DNA of 46,426 nucleotides, taken from positions 1 through 46,426 of the forward strand of contig NZ_WTVM01000013.1 of the NCBI RefSeq assembly GCF_012910885.1. The letters are read 5' to 3'. Made by a program: the position numbers and the translations under genes. Shown one piece after another: positions 33,597 through 42,359 of this stretch. How positions within the stretch are numbered: the stretch's first letter is position 1; each line of letters starts with the position of its first letter. The notes under the pieces are model-generated. The model was not told where the DNA came from. It saw only the letters and a list, made by a program, of their open reading frames with translations, and made no database searches. This DNA comes from Azoarcus taiwanensis. Lineage in GTDB: Bacteria; Pseudomonadota; Gammaproteobacteria; Burkholderiales; Rhodocyclaceae.

Positions 33597-36086
33597 ATGC
33601 CTGCCGGAATACTGGATCACTATCCATTCTCGCCCGCGCGCTACGATGAAATGTTCGTCGCGCGCGGCATTCCCCGTGCGCACTGGGAACCGTTTGCCGC
33701 CCGTCTGGAGGCCTTGCCGGCCGACGCGCTGGTGCAACGTTCGCGCTTCGTCGCCGACGCGATCGAGTCCGACGGTGTGACCTACAGCGTTTACGCTGAC
33801 CCCAAGGGCCTCAACCGCCCCTGGGAGCTGGACATGCTGCCGCAGATCATCAGCGCGGAGGAATGGAGCGTGCTGTCCGCAGCGGTAGCCCAGCGGGCAC
33901 GCCTGCTCAACGCCATGCTGGCCGACCTCTACGGGCGGCAGTGCCTGCTGTCGGAGGGTCTGCTCCCCCCAGCGCTGGTCTTCGGACAACGCGGCTTCAA
34001 ATGGCCGTGCATGGGCACCCAGCCGACAGGCGGACACTTTCTGAGTCTCTACGCAGTCGATCTCGCCCGCTCGCCCGATGGCAACTGGTGGGCGATCGCC
34101 GACCGGACCCAGGCGCCATCCGGCACCGGCTACGCCCTGCAAAACCGTATCGTGGTGTCACAGGCGTTTCCCGACGCTTTCCGCAACCTGCAGGTGCAGA
34201 AGATCGCTGACTTCTTTCGCGGCTTGCAGAATGCCCTGGTGCGCATGGCGCCGACCGACGGCGAAACGCCACTGGCCGTACTGCTGACCCCCGGCCCCTA
34301 CAACGAGACCTATTTCGAGCACGCCTTCCTTGCGCGCTACCTGGGTTTTCCGCTGGTCGAGGGTCAGGACCTCACGGTGCGGGACGACACCGTCTATCTC
34401 AAGACGCTGCGCGGCCTGCGACGGGTCCATGCCATTCTGCGCCGCCTCGACGACGACTTCTGTGATCCCCTCGAGCTGCGCGCGGACTCGGCACTCGGGG
34501 TGGCCGGCCTTGTGGGCGCGGTGCGCGCAGGCAAGGTGCTGGTCGCCAATGCGCTGGGCAGTGGCGTGCTCGAAAGTGCCGCCCTGTTCGGATTTCTGCC
34601 AGGTATCTGCGAACGGTTGCTGGGCGAGCCGCTGGCAATGCCCTCGGTCGCGACCTGGTGGTGCGGCGAAAAGCCGGCACTCGAACATGTGCTCGAGAAT
34701 CTCGACGAACTGGTCATCAAGCCCGCCTACTCCGGCATGAACCGCCAGACTGTCTTCGGTCATCAGGTCAAGGGCAAGGCGCGCGATGAGCTCGTCGCCA
34801 GCATCAAGGCGCAGCCTCACGCCTACGTTGGCCAGGAATGGGTACGCCTGTCACAGGCACCGGTCTGGACCGGCAACGCCGAGCAGCCCCTGACGACCCG
34901 CTCAGTGGGCCTGCGCCTGTTCGCTGCAGCCGCTCCCGACGGCTACACCGTGATGCCCGGCGCGCTTACCCGTGTCGCCCCCAGCGCCGGTGTCGAAGTC
35001 ATCACCATGCAACGCGGCGGCCTGTCCAAGGACACCTGGGTCCAGTCCGACGCCCCGACCCAGAGATCCAGTCTGCTCAAGGAGCGTCTCGGAGTCATCG
35101 ACCTGCTCTACAACAGCGGCGACATTCCCTCGCGCCTGGGCGAGAACCTGTTCTGGATGGGGCGTCATTCCGAGCGGGTCGAATCCTCCGCGCGGGTGTT
35201 GCGCGCGGCGCTGACCCGTGTCGCCGGCGGCACAGACGACATCGGCGACGAACTGTCCGGCCTGCTGATTGCCGCCAATCGACTTGGCGCACTGAACGAA
35301 GACGAGGACGCCGACGCGGCGCCGTCGCTCGAGGCGCGTCTACTCGGCGCAGTCACGGACCTGGCGCAACCGGGCTCGGTAGCGGCCAATCTGCGCGCCC
35401 TCGCGATGAATGCCAATCATGTGCGCGAGAGGCTATCCTCGGACAACTGGCATGTGCTCAACCGGCTCGAGACGGTTCTCAAACCCTCTCCGGCGACACT
35501 GGACCAGGCCATAGGCGCGCTCGATCAGGTGATGCTCAACTGCATCTCGCTCGCGGGATTCGCGATGGACGACATGACCCGCGACGAGGGCTGGGTCTTC
35601 CTCATTCTTGGCCGTCGCATAGAGCGTCTTGCCAGCATCTCGGCGCTGGTGTCGGTCGTCCTGCAGGCCGACCCCGACCAACGCGACAACATGCTCGAAT
35701 GGCTTCTCGAGGCCGGCAACTCCATCGTCACCTATCGTTCACGTTATCGCCGAGTACCCGAACTGCTGCCGGTCATTCACCTGCTGGTTTTCGATACCGC
35801 CAATCCGCACTCGGTTGCAATGCAGGTCCACGCACTCAAGCGCTATCTCGCCCGCAGCGCCCAGGATCTCGGCCACCCGATGCCGCCGCAGATCGCGGGT
35901 CTTGAGCGGCGCATCGGCCGTTTCGACCTGACGGCCTTCGAAGCCGAACACTGCGACGCCGCATGTGCCAGGCTGGCTTCGCTGCTGAACGACGCAGAGA
36001 ACACCGCCTACGTGCTTTCGGATGACGTGCATCATCGCTTCTTCATCCATACTGTCGAACGCTCTCGCCTGCGGAGCGTCGCTTGA
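33597..36086 (+). CDS. Circularly permuted ATP-grasp ligase fused to alpha-E domain
   Basis: An 829-residue fusion. Residues about 1-490 are a circularly permuted type 2 ATP-grasp (DUF404/DUF407), with GPYNETYFEHAFLARYLGFPLVEGQDL and KTLRGLRRVHAILRRLDDDFCDP typical of the family and the late VIKPAYSGMNRQ nucleotide-binding segment. Residues about 505-829 are the all-helical alpha-E (DUF403) domain, starting LGENLFWMGRHSERVESS. In many bacteria these are two adjacent genes. ATP-grasp enzymes join carboxylates to amines, so an amide or peptide product is expected; it is unknown. It sits 75 bases after the first gene, and its stop overlaps the next start (ATGA). Confidence 0.93.
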   Translation: MPAGILDHYPFSPARYDEMFVARGIPRAHWEPFAARLEALPADALVQRSRFVADAIESDGVTYSVYADPKGLNRPWELDMLPQIISAEEWSVLSAAVAQRARLLNAMLADLYGRQCLLSEGLLPPALVFGQRGFKWPCMGTQPTGGHFLSLYAVDLARSPDGNWWAIADRTQAPSGTGYALQNRIVVSQAFPDAFRNLQVQKIADFFRGLQNALVRMAPTDGETPLAVLLTPGPYNETYFEHAFLARYLGFPLVEGQDLTVRDDTVYLKTLRGLRRVHAILRRLDDDFCDPLELRADSALGVAGLVGAVRAGKVLVANALGSGVLESAALFGFLPGICERLLGEPLAMPSVATWWCGEKPALEHVLENLDELVIKPAYSGMNRQTVFGHQVKGKARDELVASIKAQPHAYVGQEWVRLSQAPVWTGNAEQPLTTRSVGLRLFAAAAPDGYTVMPGALTRVAPSAGVEVITMQRGGLSKDTWVQSDAPTQRSSLLKERLGVIDLLYNSGDIPSRLGENLFWMGRHSERVESSARVLRAALTRVAGGTDDIGDELSGLLIAANRLGALNEDEDADAAPSLEARLLGAVTDLAQPGSVAANLRALAMNANHVRERLSSDNWHVLNRLETVLKPSPATLDQAIGALDQVMLNCISLAGFAMDDMTRDEGWVFLILGRRIERLASISALVSVVLQADPDQRDNMLEWLLEAGNSIVTYRSRYRRVPELLPVIHLLVFDTANPHSVAMQVHALKRYLARSAQDLGHPMPPQIAGLERRIGRFDLTAFEAEHCDAACARLASLLNDAENTAYVLSDDVHHRFFIHTVERSRLRSVA

Positions 36087-37042
36087 AGCCGCTCCGCTAC
36101 CATATCCGCCACGATACCCGCTACAGCTACGACCAGCCGGTGGGCGAGTCCCATCAATTGCTGCGTCTCGCGCCTCGCAATCTGCCCTGGCAGAAATGCG
36201 TCGCCCATCGCATCGAAACCGATCCCGAGCCGGTGCGTCGGCAGCGATTCTTCGACAGTTTCGGCAACGCAGTCGACGCGCTGCACTTCGAAGCGGATCA
36301 TGACTTCCTCGCAGTGCGCAGCGAGAGCTGGGTTGAGCTGTACGCGCCGCCGTTCGCCGCCGCGAGCGAATGCTGCAATTGGGAAGCGGCCCGCGATGCG
36401 TTGCGTTACACGGCAGGCAAACCTCTCACGCGGGATCTGCTCGAAGCGAGCGCGTTTCTGTTCGAGTCGACCAATGCCCGGCTGAAGCGTGATTTCGCGG
36501 ACTATGCCGCAGTCTGTTTTGTACCGGGGCGCCCACTGCTGAGCGCGGTCGACGCGCTTATGGTGAAGATCTTCGAAGAGTTCACCTTCGACCCGGAGGC
36601 AACCGAGGTGTCGACGCCGGTTGCCGAGGTTTTCGCCAACCGGCGCGGGGTATGTCAGGATTTCGCACATTTCATGATCTCCTGTCTGCGTTCGCTCGGT
36701 ATCGCCGCCCGCTATGTCAGCGGCTACCTGCTCACCCGCCCGCCGGCGGGCAAGAAGCGACTCATCGGTGCCGACGCGACTCATGCCTGGGTGTCGGTTT
36801 TCTGCCCCGGGCTTGGCTGGGTGGACTTCGACCCGACCAACGCGATTCGTCCGCAACTGGAACACATCGTCGTCGGTTGGGGCCGGGATTTCAGCGACGT
36901 CTCGCCGATGCGCGGTGTACTGCTCGGCGGCGGCGGACATGAACCGGACATCGCGGTCACCGTCGTGCCGGAAGACGAGTTCACCGAGTTGTACACCGAT
37001 GCCGACATGCCCACTCTCGAGTTGCGTCCAACCGGTTCCTGA
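36083..37042 (+). CDS. Transglutaminase-like cysteine peptidase
   Basis: A 319-residue stand-alone transglutaminase-like protein: N-terminal beta domain (MKPLRYHIRHDTRYSYDQPV), then a core with Cys191 (NRRGVCQDFAH), His234 (DATHAWVSV) and Asp250 (WVDFDPTN), a complete triad. No signal peptide. It is translationally coupled to the ATP-grasp gene by ATGA and is the third member of the conserved trio. In the predicted tagging pathway, such proteins would cut or transfer amide bonds; that is inference. Confidence 0.94.
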   Translation: MKPLRYHIRHDTRYSYDQPVGESHQLLRLAPRNLPWQKCVAHRIETDPEPVRRQRFFDSFGNAVDALHFEADHDFLAVRSESWVELYAPPFAAASECCNWEAARDALRYTAGKPLTRDLLEASAFLFESTNARLKRDFADYAAVCFVPGRPLLSAVDALMVKIFEEFTFDPEATEVSTPVAEVFANRRGVCQDFAHFMISCLRSLGIAARYVSGYLLTRPPAGKKRLIGADATHAWVSVFCPGLGWVDFDPTNAIRPQLEHIVVGWGRDFSDVSPMRGVLLGGGGHEPDIAVTVVPEDEFTELYTDADMPTLELRPTGS

Positions 37043-37062
37043 GCTCATCTCATCTATATGGC

Positions 37063-37971
37063 ATGAAGCTCCACTACGCCGACCACTTCGTCTTGCCCCT
37101 GCCGTCCGGCCACCGTTTTCCGATGGACAAGTACGCACGACTGCGCGCGCAGTTGCAGTCCTCGCCGCAGTTCAACGAGGGCGACTTCGTCGTGCCCGCG
37201 GCAGCCAGTGACGAGGAGATCCTGCAGGCACATTGCGCCAACTACCTGCGTCGGGTCGTGCAGGGCAGCCTCGACCAGGCGGAGCAGCGACGCATCGGCT
37301 TTCCCTGGTCGCCCGGCATGGTCGAGCGCTCACGCCGTTCGGCCGGCGCGACGCTCTCCGCCTGCCGCGCCGCGCTGGACGATGGCTGCGCAGCCAATCT
37401 CGCGGGTGGCACGCATCATGCCCACCGCCACTTCGGCTCGGGGTTTTGCGTATTCAACGACGCGGCGATCGCGGCCCTCCAGCTTCGCAGCGAGGCGCTG
37501 GTGGAACAGGTCGCAATCATCGACTGCGATGTGCATCAGGGCGACGGCACCGCGGCGATCCTTGCCAGAGTGCCGGAAGTCTTCACCTTCAGCATGCATG
37601 GCGCAAAGAATTTCCCGTTTCGCAAGCAGGTTTCCGACCTCGACATCGAGCTCGCCGACGGCACCGGCGACGAGGACTATCTCGCCGCGCTTTCCGACGG
37701 GCTTGCACAGGTTTTCCGACGCGTATCCCCGGATCTCGTGATCTACCTCGCGGGTGCCGACCCCTACCGCGAGGACCGCTTCGGACGCCTCGGGCTATCG
37801 ATCGAGGGACTGAGACGACGCGACGAAATCGTCATCGCACAGTGTCTGGACCGCAACATCCCGCTGGCCATCGCGATGGCCGGCGGTTATGCTCGTGACA
37901 CGGCCGATACGGTCACCATCCACGCCAACACCATCATCACCGCCGCCGGCATGTGCCGAGCAGGCGGCTGA
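37063..37971 (+). CDS. Histone deacetylase family hydrolase
   Basis: A 302-residue deacetylase-fold enzyme (arginase/deacetylase superfamily). The tandem histidines GTHHAHR (His118, His119) and zinc ligands in DCDVHQGDGT (Asp156, His158) and AGADPYRED (Asp233) are all present, with MAGGYARD near the end for the active-site loop. Bacterial relatives deacetylate polyamines or small amides; the substrate here is unknown. It lies 20 bases after the transglutaminase gene on the same strand, so it may act on a product of that pathway. Confidence 0.93.
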   Translation: MKLHYADHFVLPLPSGHRFPMDKYARLRAQLQSSPQFNEGDFVVPAAASDEEILQAHCANYLRRVVQGSLDQAEQRRIGFPWSPGMVERSRRSAGATLSACRAALDDGCAANLAGGTHHAHRHFGSGFCVFNDAAIAALQLRSEALVEQVAIIDCDVHQGDGTAAILARVPEVFTFSMHGAKNFPFRKQVSDLDIELADGTGDEDYLAALSDGLAQVFRRVSPDLVIYLAGADPYREDRFGRLGLSIEGLRRRDEIVIAQCLDRNIPLAIAMAGGYARDTADTVTIHANTIITAAGMCRAGG

Positions 37972-37995
37972 GCCCACCGTCACCGCGGACCAATC

Positions 37996-38736
37996 ATGCC
38001 CGAAGAATCCCATATCGCACTGCTCATCGACGCCGACAACTGTCCGGCGGCCAAGATCGAGGTCATCCTCGACGAGCTCGCCAAGTTCGGCGTAACCAAC
38101 ATCCGCCGCGCCTACGGCAACTGGAAGAGCACTGGGCTGAAGAGCTGGGAACAGGTGTTGCATGAGTACGCGATCCAGCCGGTACAGCAGTTCGCCTACA
38201 CCAAGGGCAAGAATGCAACCGACAGCGCGATGATCATCGACGCGATGGATCTGCTCTACACCCAGAAACTCGATGGTTTCTGCCTGGCCTCATCGGATTC
38301 GGACTTCACGCCGCTGGTGATGCGCATTCGTGCCAACGGCCTCAAGGTCTTCGGCTTTGGCGAAAAGAAAACCCCGATGCCATTCGTCAATGCCTGCTCC
38401 AAGTTTCTCTACCTCGAGAACCTGGGCATGCCGGACCCGGCCTCCGAGAAACCGGATCCGGCGGCACAGCGAAAGAACGCCAAGGACCTCAAAGGCGACG
38501 CCAAGCTGGTTAACATGCTTCGCGCCGGCATCGAGGCTGCGGCCGACGACGATGGCTGGGCACCGCTGGGTGCGGTCGGCTCGCACATCAGCAATGTCAG
38601 CTCCTTCGATCCACGCAACTACGGCTATCGCAAGCTCAGCGACCTGATCAGCGAGATCGGTCTGTTCGAGACGCGCAAGAGCAGCAACCACATCTATCTG
38701 CGGGACAAGAAGGCCACCCGCAAGACCGGGAGCTGA
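37996..38736 (+). CDS. NYN-domain nuclease with C-terminal LOTUS/OST-HTH domain
   Basis: A 246-residue protein. Residues 1-140 are a NYN (DUF88, PIN-like) domain with acidic active-site residues in LIDADN (Asp12, Asp14), KNATDSAMIIDAMD (Asp76, Asp82) and SSDSDF (Asp101, Asp103). Residues about 168-240 look like an OST-HTH/LOTUS RNA-binding domain (AADDDGWAPLGAVGSHISNVSS through NHIYLRDK). The pairing resembles eukaryotic MARF1-type RNases and suggests a metal-dependent RNase; the target is unknown. It begins 24 bases after the deacetylase gene. Confidence 0.9.
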   Translation: MPEESHIALLIDADNCPAAKIEVILDELAKFGVTNIRRAYGNWKSTGLKSWEQVLHEYAIQPVQQFAYTKGKNATDSAMIIDAMDLLYTQKLDGFCLASSDSDFTPLVMRIRANGLKVFGFGEKKTPMPFVNACSKFLYLENLGMPDPASEKPDPAAQRKNAKDLKGDAKLVNMLRAGIEAAADDDGWAPLGAVGSHISNVSSFDPRNYGYRKLSDLISEIGLFETRKSSNHIYLRDKKATRKTGS

Positions 38737-38741
38737 CCGGC

Positions 38742-39569
38742 TTGCAAGTCCTCGGCGTCGACTTCACCAGCGCCCCGAGCCGGCGCAAACCGATCGTCGT
38801 CGCTCACGGAACGCTGGACGTCGACGAGGTTCGCCTTACCGCCATCGAGAGTCTGGAAGACTGGCCGGCCTTCGAGGAATTGTTGACACGCCCCGGCCCC
38901 TGGCTCGGCGCGTTCGACTTTCCTTTCGGTCTGCCGCGCGAGGCGGTCACGGATCTGGGTTGGCCGGGCACCTGGGACGGCATGGTCCGCCACTGTGTCT
39001 CACTGGGTCGCAGCGGCTTTCGTGCCACCCTGGATACCTACCGCGAGAGCCAGCCGATCGGGCGGCGCTACGCGCATCGCACAACCGACCACCCTGCCCG
39101 CTCGCACAGCCCGCTGAAGCTGGTCAATCCGCCGGTCGGGCTGATGTTTCTGGAGGGTGCTCCCCGTCTGCTCGAGGCCGGCGTGCATCTGCCGGGCTTG
39201 CGTGCCGGCGACCCGCAACGTGTCGCGGTCGAGGCCTACCCCGGCTTTCTCGCCCGCAGCATCGAATCGGCCTCCTACAAGGGCGATGCAAGCGCTGCCC
39301 GAACGCCCTCACGGCATGCCGCAAGAGCTCGAATTCTCAACGCTCTGGCAAGTGGCGCAAATCCGCTCGGCCTGCGGCTGGCCGTTGACAACGCGATGGC
39401 CGTCAGCTTGCTGGAAGACCACCGCGGCGACCGGCTGGATGCCACGCTGGCGATGATGCAGGCTGGTGCATGCACACGCGCCGGTCACCCCGGTTTCGGC
39501 CTGCCTCGGAAAGTCGATCCGCTGGAGGGTTGGATCGCGACCGTATCTGAAACCAGCACTCTCAGTTGA
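38742..39569 (+). CDS. DUF429 protein, predicted RNase H-fold nuclease
   Basis: A 275-residue DUF429 protein. It begins MQVLGVDFTSAPSRRKP, the nuclease-like first strand with an acidic residue, and has GAFDFPFGLPRE and VEAYPGFLAR later, plus GDRLDATLAMMQAG with a further conserved Asp pair. The start is a TTG at 38742 five bases after the NYN stop, with GGGAG (38728-38732) at the right spacing. Function is unknown. Its stop overlaps the convergent ankyrin gene by 8 bases. Confidence 0.85.
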   Translation: MQVLGVDFTSAPSRRKPIVVAHGTLDVDEVRLTAIESLEDWPAFEELLTRPGPWLGAFDFPFGLPREAVTDLGWPGTWDGMVRHCVSLGRSGFRATLDTYRESQPIGRRYAHRTTDHPARSHSPLKLVNPPVGLMFLEGAPRLLEAGVHLPGLRAGDPQRVAVEAYPGFLARSIESASYKGDASAARTPSRHAARARILNALASGANPLGLRLAVDNAMAVSLLEDHRGDRLDATLAMMQAGACTRAGHPGFGLPRKVDPLEGWIATVSETSTLS

Positions 39570-40221
39570 TCTCCAGCCTGATCGGGCGCCTGCGCTCGCG
39601 CTCCTGCTCGATCAACCTGGCGATGTCGGTATTGCCGCTGGACAAGGCCCAGGTTTCCGCCGTGAAACCGCGGTCGTTCTGGTGATAGAGATCGATGTCT
39701 GTCTGCAACAGCCGTCGAACCACCTGGATGTGGCCATTACGGGCGGCGAACATCAAGGCGTTCGACTCGTTGGGCGCCAGGGCATGAACGTCCGCGCCGC
39801 GTTCGATGAACTTCTCGACCAGATCAAGATGTCCCTGGAACGCCGCATAAATCAGCGGTGTCCAGCCGTCATGGTTCAGCTCCGCGCCGGCGTCGAGCAG
39901 TTCATCAACCACATCCCGATGGCCGCCGAGCGTTGCGAGCATGAGCGCGGAATCCCCCGCGAGATTTCGGTGAAGCACATTCGGCCGGTACTGCAGGATG
40001 GCCTGCACAGTTCGCAGATGCCCTTCGCGCGCGGCAAGCAGCAGCAGCGAGTTGCCTTGCTCGTCGATGGTGTTGGGGTCAATGCCCCGGTTGAGCAGGC
40101 TCACCAGTTGCCGGGTATCCCCGAGCCTGGCGGAGCTAATGGAAGCCTCGTAGCTGTCGGCCAGTACGACCGTAGTCATGCAAGCCAGAACCAGTGCGAG
40201 AAGGAATCGGCGAAGAATCAT
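39562..40221 (-). CDS. Exported ankyrin-repeat protein
   Basis: A 219-residue protein with a Sec signal peptide (MILRRFLLALVLACMTTVVLA, cleaved near LAD-S). The rest is about five ankyrin repeats, such as GNSLLLLAAREGHLRTVQAIL, GDSALMLATLGGHRDVVDELL and DGWTPLIYAAFQGHLDLVEKFI. It is probably periplasmic and binds an unknown protein. It starts one base after the tatD stop, so it is the last gene of the mltG operon. Confidence 0.92.
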   Translation of the reverse strand: MILRRFLLALVLACMTTVVLADSYEASISSARLGDTRQLVSLLNRGIDPNTIDEQGNSLLLLAAREGHLRTVQAILQYRPNVLHRNLAGDSALMLATLGGHRDVVDELLDAGAELNHDGWTPLIYAAFQGHLDLVEKFIERGADVHALAPNESNALMFAARNGHIQVVRRLLQTDIDLYHQNDRGFTAETWALSSGNTDIARLIEQERERRRPIRLEIN

Positions 40222-40222
40222 G

Positions 40223-40996
40223 TCAGTTCACTCTTGCGTGCCTGAAAAGGCGGAAGTAGTTCTCGGTGGTGATCGCCTCGATCCGTTCCAGCGGCTCGTC
40301 GCGCAGGCGGGCAATCTCTTCTGAGACATGAACCACCCACGCAGGTTCATTGGTCTTGCCCCGATGAGGCACCGGCGCGAGATAGGGTGAGTCAGTCTCG
40401 ATCAGCAAGCGGTCAAGCGGCACATACTGCGCAACCGCCTTCAGATCCTTCGCATTGCGAAAGGTCACGATTCCCGAAAAGGAAATATAGAAACCGAGGT
40501 CGAGCGCGGCCTCGGCCATCTCGCGCGACTCGGTGAAACAGTGCATTACGCCGCCGCAAACGTCCGCACCCTCTTCTCGCATGATGCGGATGGTGTCGTC
40601 GGCAGCGCTGCGAGTGTGAATGATCAGGGGCTTGTCACACGCGCGAGCGGCACGGATATGCACCCGAAACCGCTCCCGTTGCCATTCCGGCGCATCCTTG
40701 TGCCAGTAATAGTCGAGACCGGTTTCCCCGATCGCGACCACCTTGGGATGCCTGGCGAGCGCCACCAGACGTTCGACGTCGGGCTCATCCACCTCAGCAT
40801 TGTCGGGATGCACGCCGACCGAGGCGTGTAACCCCTCATGTCGCTCGGCCAGCGACAGCACCCGCTCGAAATCCTCGAGCTTGACGTTGACACAGAGCGC
40901 CTGCCCGACGTTGTTTGCGCGCATGGCAGCGAGAATCTCATCCTCGCGTTCGGCAAGCTGCGGAAAATCCAGATGACAATGAGAATCTACGAACAC
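40223..40996 (-). CDS. TatD family metal-dependent hydrolase (YcfH-like)
   Basis: A 257-residue TIM-barrel metallohydrolase of the TatD/YcfH DNase family. The metal-site start MFVDSHCHLDF is followed by GETGLDYYW and LIIHTRSA, then TDSPYLAPVPHRGKTNEP. I chose the GTG at 40996 because it gives the family's usual N-terminus right at the metal site; an upstream ATG at 41041 would add 15 unrelated residues. The start lies within the extended, frameshifted pilZ frame, whose probable original stop is 13 bases upstream. Confidence 0.93.
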   Translation of the reverse strand: MFVDSHCHLDFPQLAEREDEILAAMRANNVGQALCVNVKLEDFERVLSLAERHEGLHASVGVHPDNAEVDEPDVERLVALARHPKVVAIGETGLDYYWHKDAPEWQRERFRVHIRAARACDKPLIIHTRSAADDTIRIMREEGADVCGGVMHCFTESREMAEAALDLGFYISFSGIVTFRNAKDLKAVAQYVPLDRLLIETDSPYLAPVPHRGKTNEPAWVVHVSEEIARLRDEPLERIEAITTENYFRLFRHARVN

Positions 40997-41325
40997 GTGC
41001 CGAAAACAATCAGAGGGTGTGTGTGGGCCGACTCGAGCCAATCAGGCCGGCGAGTATGGTCTCGGCCGACGCCTTCGGTCTTGCCGCCCTGCGCGCCGTT
41101 GGGGGTGAGCCAGACCACCTTCGCTGCCACCGGGTGCTTGGTCGGGTCATCCATGAACTGAAGCAGGAGAAACACTTCGTCACCGAGCTCGTACTTGCGG
41201 TTGGTCGGTACGAACAGACCGCCGTGGGTGATGAAGGGCATGTATGCAGCGTACAGCGCCGATTTCGAGCTGATGTTCAGCGACAGTACGCTGGGCCGCA
41301 CCGCGCTCTTGCCTGGTTCGCTCAT
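40987..41325 (-). pseudogene. pilZ: PilZ domain protein, C-terminus disrupted by apparent deletion/frameshift
   Basis: Residues 1-87 match the type IV pilus PilZ protein well (HGGLFVPTNRKYELGDEVFL, then AAKVVWLTPNGAQGGKTEGVG). The family then continues with VQF, a short acidic loop and a helix ending in SSRPTHTx. Here the frame instead runs into an unrelated 25-residue tail to a stop at 40987. In the next frame, from about 41065, the sequence reads AETILAGLIGSSRPTHTL and stops at 41010, which is the expected end. So roughly 50 bases appear to be missing around 41064-41067, shifting the frame. It may be a real mutation or a sequencing error. PilZ is needed for pilus assembly in Pseudomonas. 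It is coupled to holB by ATGA. Confidence 0.8.
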
Positions 41326-42359
41326 CTCTTTATCCCACCAATCGCACGCGCAAAGCGCAGCAACATATCCTCGAGCATCAACCTCGCATTGAGAGGATGC
41401 CGTGCAACCCGCCTGATTCGGGTCAAATCATTGTAGCAGGTCGTCATGGCGTCGACCTTTGCGCGCAGGGCGACTGCCGAAAGCACGGCCTCGTGATCCG
41501 GGAAATAGCGCACCTGCCCCCCAAGACGGATACTCGTCAGGTCCGTCACCCAGCGCTGGACCCAATCGACAAGCTGCGCCATGTCGAATCCGGCCGCAAT
41601 CGCCTCCTTCGACTTCAGCCAGCTTTCCCACTGGCCGGCCAGCATGAGCGGGTCGGTGCCCGGCAGCGCGCCGATATCGCGCACGAAGCGCATGAGGTGA
41701 GGCGCCATTCCTCGTGCGGCCAGACGCTCGGCCGCCAGCGGCATGCCACCGCCAGCGCGCGCCAGGGCAAGCAGCTCCGGCGGCTTGTCGGTTGCCCATG
41801 CGCGCAAAGCGGTTTCGTCCGGGGGAGAGATCGCCCACGTCTGGCAGCGGCTGCGAATGGTCGGCAGCAGCATGCGTGGCGCCGAACTGCATAACAGAAA
41901 CGTGCAGCCCTGCGGCGGCTCTTCCAGCGACTTCAGCAGCGCATTTGCGGTGAATGTGTTCATCGCCTCAGCCGGCTCGACGATCACGACCCGTCGGCTC
42001 CCCTGATGTGCGGTGACGCCAAGCGCGGACTGAAGATCGCGCACCTGCTCGATGACGATCTGTGATGACTTCGCCTTGCCGCCTTCCTCCGCCGACGACG
42101 CTTCAGGCGACGCCGACTGAGCCGCCGGCACCAGCAAGTGCAGGTCGGGATGGTTCCCTGACAGCCGCAGCAAACAGGCGTCGCATCGACCGCAGGCATG
42201 GCCATCTTCCGTTGGATGAGCGCACAACATCGCGGCGGCAAGCGCATCGGCAAGATCGCGCTTGCCGGTGCCTGCCGGGCCAACGAACAGCAACGCATGC
42301 GGCATGCGTTCGCCCAGTGAAACCAGGCGTCGCCAGGTATCTTCCAGCCAGGGATGCAT
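41322..42359 (-). CDS. holB: DNA polymerase III subunit delta' (HolB)
   Basis: Subunit of the clamp loader. The 345-residue protein has an N-terminal AAA domain with P-loop-like GPAGTGKRDLA (27-37), a zinc module with cysteines in CGRCDACLL, the VEPAEAMNTFTANALLKSLEEPP segment and LCSSAPRMLLPTIRSRCQ, which are typical of DnaX/HolB. It overlaps the tmk stop by one base (TGATG) and the pilZ start by four. Its place between tmk and pilZ is conserved. Confidence 0.96.
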   Translation of the reverse strand: MHPWLEDTWRRLVSLGERMPHALLFVGPAGTGKRDLADALAAAMLCAHPTEDGHACGRCDACLLRLSGNHPDLHLLVPAAQSASPEASSAEEGGKAKSSQIVIEQVRDLQSALGVTAHQGSRRVVIVEPAEAMNTFTANALLKSLEEPPQGCTFLLCSSAPRMLLPTIRSRCQTWAISPPDETALRAWATDKPPELLALARAGGGMPLAAERLAARGMAPHLMRFVRDIGALPGTDPLMLAGQWESWLKSKEAIAAGFDMAQLVDWVQRWVTDLTSIRLGGQVRYFPDHEAVLSAVALRAKVDAMTTCYNDLTRIRRVARHPLNARLMLEDMLLRFARAIGGIKR

